Assembly (NCBI GenBank): GCA_020746105.1
Contig: CM036639.1
Location: 2,433,501 to 2,497,500, forward strand
Origin: Trogon surrucura
Taxonomy: Eukaryota; Chordata; Aves; Trogoniformes; Trogonidae
Direction of reading: 5' to 3'
Length of the DNA stretch: 64,000 nt
The notes below the pieces were generated by a model. That model saw only the letters and a program-made list of their open reading frames with translations. It searched no databases and was not told the origin of the DNA. Each line of letters begins with the position of its first letter. Position 1 is the first letter of the stretch. This document shows, piece after piece, positions 30,701 to 43,299 of the stretch. The position numbers were made by a program, and so were the translations under genes.

Positions 30701-33641
30701 GCGCCAAGGACGGACGGTTTGACTTCTGCCAAGCCCCCTCTACACCGATGTAGAGAAAAACCACAGCTTCTTCCAGCTCCTGCAGCAAGCGAAGCGGTCG
30801 CCTCCCATAAGAGGCCAGCGATGACCCCGCCACTCCCAGCCAATGTGACAGTGGCCTCATTTTTGGGGTATTTTTAACCAGTTTAATTGCTGCCCATAGC
30901 GAAGTTATCAATATTAGCTCCGAAAATTGACAGGCGTTGGTCTAATTCACTTTGCTGTAGGTTGGCAAGTCCAGAAGCACTGCAGGCACAAGGCTGATTT
31001 GTCTACAGACACAAAGGCAGCACTGTAGAAATTTATTACTTAGTTAACATCTGGAAGTTCCCCCCGCTCTGCCCTGATAGCCAAAAGGACCAGAAAATTC
31101 CTTTAAAAAATACCCATGCCTCAATTCACAGATTGGGGGCGTTTGCCACCGAAGTCGTGCACACACCGTAAGGAAAAAGAGGAGGAAAAAGAGGTAAGAG
31201 CTTGGGACTCCCCTGCAGCTCACCTGCTTCTTGCATGAGAAGTGAATACTCCAAGAGAGAGCAACGGCCAACGCCCAGCATTAAAAAGGCATTAATTAAT
31301 CAGCCACACATTATTTTCTTTCTTTGTTATAATACAGCCTTTCAGGACAGGAACGGAAGATTACGTTTGTGTTTACTAGACACTTGTGCTGGATTTCCCT
31401 TCCAGCCGGGTACAGTAAGAAGTGCTCGCAACCTTAATATAGCCCACCAGACACCGAGACAGAATTATTCCTCCAGGAGCACACGGCACCCGACACGTGG
31501 GGGAATCTGAGCCGCAGCGAACGGGGCGGCACTGAAATACCACACACCTCACACAAGCATCACAAATTACTTGCACACCTCCTTTACAACCCAAGACCTG
31601 TAACTTCGCAGGAGACGAGCCCCAAAACCTCTTTTTCTTCACCTTTTCGGTTTAAAAGCAGACGGATGTCAGGGTAAGAGCAGCTTTTTAACGAGTAAAA
31701 ATCATGAATAGGTTTTCCACTCCGCCGTTTGGGTACACAGACCACTACCCATAAAACCAAGTTCAATGAGAAAGTACAAGTTAAGAAATAAAAAATGAAA
31801 CTGTGTGTTAATTACAGGCAATGCCATTTTGCACGTGCATAAACAACCTTATTTTTGCAGGAATCCCCAATGCCTTTTGGTTGGCAGCTACAACCCGGCA
31901 GCTCCACCAAGTCCTGCGGCAACCAGATTTACGCACAGTTTACACATGGCGAAACAACCGTGTGCATAAATAAATAAATTACATTATTTAAGATAATGTG
32001 CTGATTTCAAACCAGTCAAGTAGTTGCTGAAGAAACTACACTCAGAAGACAGGAGTAAGGCGGGGGGGTGATTAATTCAACGCAGTTCCAACGTTATGCC
32101 AAAACCCAGGACACGCCACAGCCCAGCTACCACCCAACTTCCTAACTCCCTGCTTCCTTTCTCCTCAGCAGATACGAATTTCTAGTAGAGCTAAAACCTG
32201 CGTGAATTCAGAATGCAAGCGTAGCTCAAAAAGAGCCGTTTTATTTTAAGTTAAAGGCTTTGACACTCACTAGTCACATTATTTGGATGCAGAAGTAGCA
32301 GAACTATGCTAAACTGGCATATGTGTTTATTTTGAAAGGCTGATAAGAAAATGCATCATTCTGTTAAGTGTAAATGTAGAGGTAAATAAGAGGGTGATTT
32401 TTTCACTTTGCTTCTGTTAATATTAATGGATTTCAACAGCAGACGGGCCAAAATGACAAGAAAACGCACCAGAAAAATAAAATTTTCATCGCCCAGACAC
32501 AACAACTTAGCTTTAAAAGCACGCTGCCCAGCCCAAAGCCTCGCTGCGTTCTTCCTAAAAATAAATGAAATCTGTAGGTAAAGTGAATTCTGCAAAGCAT
32601 CAGCTGGGAGTAACTAGAGGTTGCAACGGGAAAACACAAAACGGCGCAGTCACCTACAGTTCAATCCATCAGCAATATTTCAGCGCACGGGAAGGAAAAA
32701 ACCCAAGTTTCAATATAGTCGCACAGTTTGAAGAACAGGTGCACGAAACAGAACACAGGCCCAGCGATTTCCAGTGAGTGGGAAAACACATCTGGTACAA
32801 GTTACATCATGTCAGCGGATGGTAATCAGGGCTATAACACAAGAGGGAATTATTTATATCGTCGCACAATCACTCCTTTCTTGTGCATCTCGGCTGCTTT
32901 ATATGCAAAACCGCTGGAAATATGTTCTTAAGTGGTAAGTTTTCTCTCAAGACAGAGCCGCAGCCAGCACATCCTCGCAGCTTTTTGCATTTCTATGGGG
33001 TAAGTACTCAAGGCTGCCTTCGCCCATGTAAATGCAAAATAAAAAGAGTGACTGTGACTAACGATCCGTTCTGTTATCCCTCAAGGGACAGCTTGTAACA
33101 CCCACCTTAGAGATGGTATCTGAGATGGGTTCCCGTTTGGGAGAGCTATGAAGGAGGAAAGAGTAATCCCAGGTACTGGATCTGAATTTTGTGCAGCTTG
33201 CACAGGCTTTGGCAATCCGGTGGGACGCAGCGAGCGGGTATTTGGAAGCAGAACCTGCAATTCCTGGGGCCTGTTCTTGAGAAAACAAGAAAAATCATAG
33301 CTCATCCCTGCAAGCTCCAAATTAATCTTGAAACAAGTTTCCACCGCAAGCTCGAGATTCACCCGAAACAACTTTTCCTGTCGACTCCTATAAGAGATCA
33401 GAAAGAAAAAGGCGGCTTGTATTTTGGTGAAACGAAAGCAACGCCACACATTTGGGCTTCTCTGCCTCAAATGGATTGAAGCAAACCGACACGCACATGG
33501 TAAAAAAAAAAACCAAACAAAAAAACCAAACCAACAACGCTGGCAGGAACCGAAAGTATTGCAGCGAGTCTTTGGCAGGGAAACAAAAGGTTGGCGAGTG
33601 AATAAATTCTCGACGTAAAGGTCTGAGCCACTCTGAGTTTC

Positions 33642-33715
33642 TGCATCTTCGGGTTTTCATAACCTCCCCGTCAAACGTACGTTTGACGGGGAGGTTATGA
33701 AAACCCGAAGATGCA
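33642..33715. repeat. Perfect 74-bp palindrome, 37-bp arms, no spacer
   Basis: Every one of 37 base pairs matches between the arms, checked base by base. The axis is between 33678 and 33679 (centre AAACGT|ACGTTT). The symmetry stops abruptly at both ends (C opposite C at 33641 and 33716). Nothing in the arms resembles a known repeat that I recognise. Confidence 0.97.
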
Positions 33716-35077
33716 CAAGAGCACCCAGACCGGCCCACCTTCCACTTATTTTTCTTTTTTTTTCCCCGAGTGTTCCTAAAATAATCTACGATAGGTATCT
33801 TGCTAACTCAGCAGGCAACATATTTTCACTGTATGGAGCTGGCTATTCGCCTCTTTAAGTATTTAAAAGCCTAACGGAAAATGAAGCAGCCCATATTTCC
33901 AATTCCAGCAAAAAACGCCTTATATAATATCCTGCGGCTAGATTAGAAAAATTCCGACAAAAAAAACCAAACCCTTCAGGCTTCTTCCATTTCTTAAAAA
34001 ATGAATTATTTGGCTGTATCTAGGAATCTGGTTCGAGAGACAAAAGGCTTCCAAACCCAGTGATTTCCAGAACTGTGAATCTGGAATTTTTTCAAGCATT
34101 ATCTCCACAGAAAATAGTTGAAGAGGTTGCCATTTCAGAATTCAGCGGCATTATAATCCCTCAGCTTTTGCAATAAGCTGAAGGCTTTCTCTGTCGCCTA
34201 CGAACTCATTTGAAACGCGACAGCCATCAACCTCAACATTTTTCCCTTCCTAGGCAAAAGCATCCCGAAAGAAATTCCAGTGTAGACCACGATATACGTT
34301 TAAATTAAAAATCTAAGCCCTTCCTACTACACCTTAAATATAACCTCTGACTGAATTAGGAACTTTTGAATTCAAATCTGCTGTCGGATCTCATCTGTAT
34401 CTTTCGATGCAAAAAACCTGAAAGCGAGATTAAAGCAAAACCAGGGAGTTTCCACTCGGCAGCAGTCACTCACATGTATACACCTTCCACTTCTATTATT
34501 TTTCTGTAATTGTTTATTAACTTGAAGACACACGTATGAAGCAAAAAAAGCTTTATGCGACCAGATGAACAGATTATCTGTCCCCACAAATTTGTGAACC
34601 CATGAAAATCCGTGCCAGCAGTTCAAAACTACCAAAGGGTATGACACCAAAGGGCCACTGTTTCTCCCATTAGTCTTCTCTCTGCTCCAAAGCACTTTTT
34701 ATTGCCTCGTTTTCTTCTTGTTCAGTGGCAAAATTCCTTTCTGCTTTAACAACTCTTTTCATCATTATCTGCTCACCTATCTCGAAGACTAGTAAAAACT
34801 GCATTAAGGTTGTAAACCATCCATTTATATTCATGGGAGCCAGCGATGATGACACTTATTAAACCTCACTAACTTATTCTAAGGTTGCAAACGACCGCAC
34901 TAACGACGCACAAAGCCACATGAAAACCAGAAGGAAATCTCCCATCAAGATGGGCACTTGTGTTTCCCAAAGTTTGCATTTTTCCTCCTAGAGAGGAGGA
35001 GGCGCTAGATGAGTATCTGTGCCTTTGGATATGGAGATCAGGTGGGAGAGCTGCAAAAAAAAATGCAGACGGTTGTG

Positions 35078-35147
35078 TCCACAAAGTAAAGCTTATCCAC
35101 AAAGTAAAGCTTATCCACAAAGTAAAGCTTATCCACAAAGTAAAGCT
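35078..35147 (+). repeat. 18-bp minisatellite, about 3.9 copies
   Basis: The unit TCCACAAAGTAAAGCTTA is repeated in perfect tandem within ZNF652 intron 1. The unit length is a multiple of three, so the repeat also stays open in several reading frames, which is incidental. Confidence 0.95.
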
Positions 35148-36043
35148 CACAGGTATAACTTCTACCCAGGAAAGGTGTTTTTCCTCCATTTAAGCTGACA
35201 AGAAACAATAAACTTTTACATCGAGAATACTCACTCCTAGCAAGAACTAAAGGAGACCTTTGCAATATGCAGAATGGAGACAATAATCAAGTTTTGTATT
35301 TTTAAAGGAGGGCTTGATTTAAGAAAACTCACAGACAGGTTCACTTGTCTGCCTACAGCTTTTTGTTGACCAGCTTGTGCTACACATCACAGCGTTAACG
35401 TGCTCATTTATCTTTTACACTATCGCAATGGCACGTTTAAACTAACTCTATCCAAGCTTTACACACTTTACAGAGTCTCTCGGTCACAGTTTAATGTAGT
35501 TTTCTTAAAATATTTTGATTCATTTCCAGTCTACCAGTTTATCTTCAGAAAAAAAAGCCCTGCTAAATATTTTGGAACTTTGCTGAGAGTGGTATGCAGC
35601 AGAAAAAAAAAGACTGAAATAGCAAAATCTTCTTTGGCTTCATGAAGTGTGAATTCGATCTCTCTAAAATAAAGTTTGTTCTTCTCACATCATTGGAATG
35701 TGCTTACGGATAGGTTTAAAATCCTCTCGATTTTTTGTTTAGAGCTCTTTACACATGAGATAAGTTTGACTTTGAAACGAGCAACAAGTTTGTAAAAACC
35801 TCCATAGTAACAACAACAAAAAACCCCTGCAGCAGCTGCACAACTGCCCCCTGCACAGCGGCAGACGGACTCTCTACTCTCTCACATCAGTAAATGGAGA
35901 TTTAGCACAAGGAGCTTTCCATTTTTTTCCTTACCTGGGCTTCTCTTAGGATCATCTTTCAAACCGCCCACAAAACCACACCTGCAGAGTTCCAGTTCTA
36001 TAACTTCCAGCAGCATTTTAGCTGGTACCCGCTGACCAAACAT

Positions 36044-36430
36044 CACAGAATCATAAAACAGCTCAGGCTGGAAAAGACCCTTGGGATCATCGAGTCCAAC
36101 CATTAACCCTACGCTACAAGCTCACCCCTAAACCATCTCCCCCAACACCACATCTCAGCGGCACTTAAACACACCCAGGGATGGCGACTCAACCCCCTCC
36201 CTGGGCAGCCTGTTCCAGGGTCTCACCACTCTTTCTGTGAAGAATTTCTCCCTAATGTCCAGTCTAAACTTGAACCCACTCCCCCTGGTTCTGTCCCCAA
36301 TGACCTGTGAGAAGAGGCCAGCACCAACCTCTCTGCAATGTCCAACTGCAGAGCACGATGAGGTCCCCCCTCAGCCTCCTCTTTCTCAAACTGAACAGTC
36401 CCAGCTCCCTCAGTCGCTCCTCGTAAGGTC
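36044..36430 (-). mobile_element. CR1 LINE 3' fragment
   Basis: Minus-oriented CR1 3' end with typical antisense landmarks: AATCATAAAACAGCTCAGGC, GATCATCGAGTCCAACCATT, CTCCCTGGGCAGCCTGTTCC and a CTCAGTCGCTCCTCGTAAGG left boundary of the retained ORF2 region. Confidence 0.93.
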
Positions 36431-36478
36431 TATTCATGGAATCATAGAATGGCCTAGGTTGGAAGGGACCTTAGAGAT
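36431..36478 (-). mobile_element. Short CR1/SINE-tail fragment between two CR1 copies
   Basis: GAATCATAGAATGGCCTAGG followed by TTGGAAGGGACCTTAGAGAT matches the tail type of the SINE at 15581 and its parent CR1, not the flanking CR1 subfamily. It ends abruptly at the next element. Confidence 0.65.
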
Positions 36479-36624
36479 CATAGAATCATAGAGCAGTTCA
36501 GGCTGGAAAAGACCCTGGGGATCATCGAGTCCAACCATGAACCCTATGCTACAAGTTCACCCCTAAACCATCTCCCCCAACACCACATCTCAGCGACACT
36601 TAAACACACCCAGGGATGGCGACA
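36479..36624 (-). mobile_element. Second CR1 LINE 3'-end fragment
   Basis: It repeats the 3' terminal part of the neighbouring copy (AGCAGTTCAGGCTGGAAAAG, ATCATCGAGTCCAACCATGA, CACACCCAGGGATGGCGAC) with several substitutions. It is a separate insertion of the same subfamily or a local duplication. Confidence 0.88.
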
Positions 36625-39600
36625 TCGCTTGGATCAAGCGCGGCTAACCCCGCAGTTAACACAAAGATGATAGGTCTGGTCACGCAAGTACAAATCACCA
36701 GCAGAAGTTTCAGTAATCTCGTGTTGACAAAGCCTAAACGTGCCAATACCAAAACTACGCTATTGTAAAGCGTTTCTTCGTGCACAAGGTCACAACGCTC
36801 CTGTAAACCCCGAATACCCATTCGAGGAGGTTATTTTCCGCTGCCAACTGCTGTCCTCTTCTGAGCTTCTGAATCTTCTGAAACACGACACAGTTTGTGT
36901 TAGATGCGCAATATAAACTCGGGGAAGAACGAGCCTTGCTTTTAGAATATTTGCATAATTTAACAAAGCACATCGAAGCACACACAAATTTATGAGCTTC
37001 CAAGAAACGCTAATCACCCAACAACTTGTACACAACTTCCACCTATTCTACCTTTGCAGGCAGTAGCTACAGGCAAAGCTCTCCCTAAAGTCCCCAGAGC
37101 TGGACATGGAGATGTGAAGGTGTTCGGCACGTCTACGCGCAATGCACACAGAGCCCGTCCCACAGCTGCAGCTCCTTTCAACCGTCACGAGTTTTGCAGT
37201 TGCGGTTCTCAAGCAAAATTGCTCTTCCCACTGATGCAGTGGGGTTTATCCTCAGGTTTTTTCTCCAATTCGTTCCCCAGCTACTGATATCTCGTCTCTG
37301 CTTTGTATTTAAATTTCCTTCTGGGCAAAGTGAGGACAATTACCAGTTAAGGCCAAAGTTACTTGTTCATTTTAATCTGATCCGAGGCTGTGTGGCTGCC
37401 AAAGGAGACAGGACGCTCTTTCCCTACTTATATGCCAACAGCAGCATTCTTACGGTTGCAAGGCGAGATGCCTTGGGAAATCAGTCTGCCTGGAAATGAA
37501 CCATTCCGTGGGATAATTTTTCAGCTGGATCACTTCTGTGAACCAGCTCACTGCGCAACTTCATGAACGCTACGGTCCATCGCAAGATTTTTGGTTTTCT
37601 GAAATAATCAATTTGTTCTACAGGTGCAATCTGGCTCCCACCTTCCATAAAGTATCAAGGCAAAAGCACAAGGAGCACAACAACAAATCTGTGCTTAAGA
37701 ATTGAAGCTGGAGGAAAAAAAAGTATTTTAAGAACCTGTAGCAAACAGGATTTTTTCTCAAATTACTTTTACATACCTCATGCTTTCATTTAAAAATAAG
37801 TTCCTAATGATTATGAAAGTATTCTTAGATACAAGCTCGCTCTCCTCACTGACATGTTATAATCTAAACCCACAAATTTCGCTTTAAGAACAGTAGGATC
37901 AGTTACAGGCTTCAAGTCAAATCCAAATCTTGGCAAAGGTCTGAATGAAGTACCAAGAAACCACCTCAGGACCTACTTGGTGGCGCACGAATTCCGAGGC
38001 TCAGCAGTGAGATGCTGCATCTGCAGCAGCCAGCAAGTTTCAGGATGAGATGGAGAACACTTGGAAAAAAAAAAAAACAACCACCTAAACTTTTATTTTC
38101 CCTCTTGGCAGAAAGGAACAACAGTGACTTAACTTCCTCAGCAAGATGGGAAATAGCATCTCAGTAAGAATCTCAGTAAAACTGGGGTTATTTGCGCAAA
38201 GGGAGGATGAGGAGGGAAAAGGTGTCCGCTGACAGCAGGGATAACTGACTTCATCTTATTGTCTGAATCTGAAGTGTTTGGAGTGTGGGATAATAGTTGT
38301 GCGCAGGAGAGATTATGTTAAATGATTGTATAGCACCGTAAGTGGGCTAAGCAATTTATCAGAGATAAGGAGAAGGCGGGACCCTTCATCAAGCAATATG
38401 CAGGTTAGAGGAAAAGCCACAAAGCTCTAAAAGATGGAAAAAGAAAATAGGGTAGTTTAGGAAACAAGTTTTTAGACGGCAGTAGAAAACAGTGTGATGA
38501 AGAGTAAGGTGAGGAGACACCAAACAGGAAAACACAAGTATTGGAATGAATTCAGGAACGTACAAGTGGAAGAAGAAAAGTGCAACCAGGTACGTGTTAA
38601 AATTGCCTGGCAAAAAGTCGCAATCCCATTCAGGGCGGAATTTTTCTCAGACCTTTCAAATGCAGCCAGCACGGCATTTCGCTCTGACTGACAGATTTTG
38701 TCCTGCAGCTCCTGAGTGTGAAACGAGTGATTCAAGACATGCACATTACAATGAAGCAAACTAGAGATTCTCAGCAGCCATTTTTACACGGTGATGAAGA
38801 TTTATTAGGACACGTTCCCGCCCCTGCTAAAGACTTCTGAAGTCACAACTTGAATTTTCATACTGCCGAGCCCACTAGTGGTATCACAGTGCATCAAACA
38901 CCCATCCCAACATAAGTCCCTCATGAAGTGACAGGCAGTTAAAACATGGGAAATCTAAGCACAGTGCACATCTCTTAACAGGGAACCTGGAGAATTTACT
39001 AGGGTGAGAAAGCCTAGAAAATATACTGAGGAATAGCAACGCATCTGGTCTCCTCATTTTTGTAAGAAACGCCCCAAATTTGCAAGCCTGAAAAATTAAA
39101 AGTCAAAAAAAGAAGAGAAAGGAAAGTTACTGGAATTAAGGAGAGAGCTCCCATTACTGTACAAAACAGTGTCATTTGTCAGGAAGGACAGACCCAGAAA
39201 AGCCACAGGAGTACGAGCAGGAAGGAGAGCTGCTGCTTTAAAACACGTGCAGCAAAAAATACCTGCATCAATCAGAAAACATAAACACTGCTGTTCAGCA
39301 AAGGTCCAAAACTACTCCAGTGACACAGCTGACAGCACTCGCTGCGCGTCGGGATACCGGACACTAACAGCAAGCGGGTGCTTTGGTAGAAATAATCTGC
39401 CTTCTACCATTAAAATTCACAGTTGTCTCTGTATGTAATTTGTCTTCAGACAGCGCTATTAAGACACATTCCATAATTCCCTTTTCATCACATAAGCACT
39501 GAAAAGGCTTAAACAAGCATGACCTGCAAGCAACTGTGGAGTTCAGAACAGATTTTTACTGTCTTCCCTGAGACTGGCCAGCCATAGGAAAAGCAAAGTT

Positions 39601-40446
39601 CTCGTAAGCTTTCTGCACCTGCAAGATTCAGCTCTGCTCCAACTCAAATATTTGCAACTTTTTGTGTACAACATTCCCATAAAAGAAGGTATGTGGATCA
39701 ATGGGTGCTTGTCTGTAAATCTGCAACTATAAAACTTTCTGCTTGTAAAGAGAAAAGCTCTACTACCTTATCCTACCAGGCCATCTGTCTTCGCAGCGAT
39801 ATCACAAATATTCCTCCAAAAGCCCAGCTGAAAAGCTTTCTGTTCACTTGCATTTAGAACTTGGGGCAGAATGAAACTGGCTGCTTAGCAGGTTTTGTCT
39901 CAAACGTTTTAATACGGATCCTGATTCCAGCAAGCTATCTTCAAGCAGGCCTTTCAGATTACATTCCCCAAATCACTTTTGCGCTGAAAGAATCCAGTTT
40001 CAAACCTTAAAAATGCACAAACGAGAAAGCAGGAAGGCGTAAAGCGCTGGTGGTTGCTTAGCATAGCTAAATGTTTCTCTTGAGTGAAAACTACTAGTCT
40101 GAAACCTCCTCGGGGAAGGGTGTCTGAAAGTGTCAAGGAAACTAATGCAAGCTGCTCGTGTTAATGAGTTTAAGCTGCTGGCACCAGAGCTACCGGCGGA
40201 GTTTCACTCCCTATGCAATTGTTTTGCAGGAGGGAGGAGCAACCTAAAAAGCCCCAATTTAAAATCACTCGGAAAACTTCAGCATTCGCAAAGGTAATCT
40301 GGAAATTAGATATAAGAAGTTTAGGTCGTAGTGAATGTTTCGACTGAACTAGGAAAGTCTGTTATGCTTTTACGAGTTAGGAGAGCTCCATGAATTCTAC
40401 TTCAGAGCTTCATGCAAACCTCATCCACTTTTCAAAATACTGAAAA

Positions 40447-40564
40447 TCACAGAATCATGGAATGGCCCAGGCTGGAAGGGACCTCAGAGATCCATTTAAT
40501 CCAACCTCCCTGTCCTGGGCAGGGACGCCTCTCAACTAGATCAGGCAACACACGGGGACCCAAC
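40447..40564 (-). mobile_element. 5'-truncated copy of the tRNA-Ile/CR1 SINE
   Basis: It matches the CR1-like tail and middle of the element at 15581-15756 (CAGGCTGGAAGGGACCTCAG, CCTGTCCTGGGCAGGGACGC, CAGGCAACACACGGGGACC). It stops at GGGACCCAAC, just before the tRNA B box. The break is consistent with 5' truncation during LINE-mediated insertion. Confidence 0.85.
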
Positions 40565-43299
40565 AAGGAAAATGAAGATTTTACTCACACACTTATAAGG
40601 GTATTTGCTTAAACAGTTTTCAACTGCAAGGACAAATCATATTTTTATTAAAATATTCTTAAACACATAACATTTGGCACTTCTACACCAAACATCCCTT
40701 TATGCTAAGAGATTAGTTAGGCTTTTGATATAATAAAGGAGTTATTGCAAAGTTTTTTTAATATGTAAGCCTGATATTTTTAATGGAAACAGTTGGAAGT
40801 GGGGTATTTAGATCCACAGAAAGAATAAGTTAAAAACTACACGTCCTTACTGCAAAAGGCTGTCTGAAGTAATTCAGTCACGCTTCCTCAACTTGAGGAA
40901 GCTCAAGACATTATAGGCTGATGTCAACTGTAGACAGTATCAGCTCATTGACCGCATTAATATTTTAAGTGTATAACTTCATGATAATAAAGTGACCTCC
41001 ACATAAAAATCCTCCTTTTTTTTTTAATTATTATGGGGGAAAAAACCTCCAAACATTGGTATCATTAAGATTCTGAAGAGACAAATAGTACACATTTAGG
41101 AAAATGTAAACTAATGTTGTTCTAAAAACCAGAATTGTGTCCTTACAAATTTACTTTGTCTTCCATTTAGGAGCCACGATCCGTAGGGAAAAAGCTGTTT
41201 CACAGGAGAATACATTGAGAGATCAGCTGTTCCGTGCTGCAAGGAATTTATCCAAGAGAACGGTTCTAAAATATTTGAGGACAATAATAATCCACAGAAT
41301 CAGGTTGTTAAGAGTCCATATCAAGCTTGGCCGGTACTTCCAATCACGCCCGTCTTTTTTTTTGTAGGGTTAGAAATAAATTTATTCTTTGATACGGCAT
41401 ACTACAGCGCCACAGAGAAATAGGTCACCGATGACATGTAGTTTTGTAATCCCCTTAAATATACCTGTGCCTATTTCAGCTATGCTGTTGGTACACCACT
41501 GGCCCATTAAGCACTGATACGACACATGATACCAAGACTGGAAACGGGATCTTGTTTACTGAAAATATCTATTTAATGCAGTCGTGCGAACTCAAAGGAT
41601 TCTTCCCCAAGTCGTTCTTACCCCCACATCTCGTGCCCTAGGTGGTACGACACCAGGTCTGACCTATAAGTAATTTCTTTTACATGCAAAGACATTCTAT
41701 CTTCAGATAAAATTGCACCTTTCGGCCTGATATGATTCTGGCAAAGGGAACAAACCCAGAACATCCTAATATCTTGCATTTGCAACAACCTGACAAAGTG
41801 CTTTTATAATCCAGCCCCTCTACACACCTCACCACTCACACAAAACTGCTGAAGAATTTACTCTCCAGAAAACATCAGTTAAAGGCCTCCTGTGCCAGGA
41901 TTAGATGAGAAAGTAATATAATCAATTAAATCCTTCAAAACAAATTCACTATAGCCCATAATGCCAAAGACTCTTTTGATACATTTGAAAGGGGTTTTTT
42001 TCACAAATACTACAAATGCTAAGCCAGAAAGCATTTACTGATCTTCCCAAATATCGATTACTGCAACTAAATCTGAATTAGCTATAACTGCTAGTCATCA
42101 CACCCTAGATAAAATCATAAATAAAACCTTAGGTCTCCAACATTCTATTAGATGCAATCGCTTAGCTAGAAAAATAAAAAGCCCTCATGATTTTGCACTT
42201 TTCTTTCAAACACACACTCTCCGGAAAAGCTTTCCAAATCTCTATCCCTCAACTACACATTTTTTACACCGTGAGTTTACTCTATATCTCAACTTCATTA
42301 TCAACATCTACATTTAAGTGTCGGCTGCCTGGGGCAAGGATGGGGCTCTTCATTTATTCGCACAATAACCATATTGCAAGTGCTTGATTAATCTCTATAA
42401 AGCAGGCAAAAAAAAAGATTTACATCTTTCATGCAGGTAAAACAACAGATAAAGGAGTTTTGAATAGGTATCGAGGAGAACACTAAACCCACGTAAAGGA
42501 TGTAAGTTAAGCGCTACCATAAAACACCAGCTCTCTTAAAGTGACATTTTGCAACTCCACAGCCTTTTTAACAATAATACCACAGTCGTATAAAACGCAT
42601 TTCGTTCCCACACACCAACACCTCAAGAGAAAAAGCTCCCAACTTCCCCAGGAGGACCATGGAGCCGCAGTCCATCGGGACGGTGGCAAATCGAGGTGCA
42701 CCAGCCCTCATCCTTGACAAATCGATGCCGAGGAATTACATCTCGGCTTTTATTCAGCGCGCACACACATACCCCCACCATCGTGCTCCGGATTCACCGC
42801 GCATACACCACTGTCAACAAAGCATGTGCCAGTTGCCGTTCCCAGAACAATACCAGCTCAGGTCATCCCCTGAAAAAGATAAAAACGCACATTCCTCGCA
42901 TCCTTTATGTCTGCAGTACTCCCCTCGCTTTGACTGAAATCACTTGAACCGCACAAGATGCCAAAACTCAGTTGTGATTAAAGACACTTACATAACGCTA
43001 TTAGAGGACCAAAGAGGTACACTTCGTGCAAGCAGATCTTTTCCTTCTAACAAACCCTGCACCAAGGCATCCACGACTGAAAGTTGCAGAGAAGGCAGTT
43101 AAAAATCAAAACAAAAACCAAAACCCTAGGGTGCACATACCACAACGCACGTCCTGAAAGAGAAGGGGAAGACACCCAAGCACAAGACCGAGGAAGAGAG
43201 AACACATCTCATTTTGCGTCTCTTTTTTTTTTTTTTTTTTTTTCCCCCTTCTCGCACCTAGACCCAGAACCTGCGACTGTAAAAGGGAACATTTAATGT

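Noticed and set aside
33642..33715. Palindrome as a miRNA precursor
   Set aside because: Perfect arms with no loop or mismatches are unlike miRNA hairpins.
42659..42937. 92-codon plus-strand ORF with ACCATGG start context
   Set aside because: Good start context only; there is no family similarity and it lies antisense in ZNF652 intron 1.
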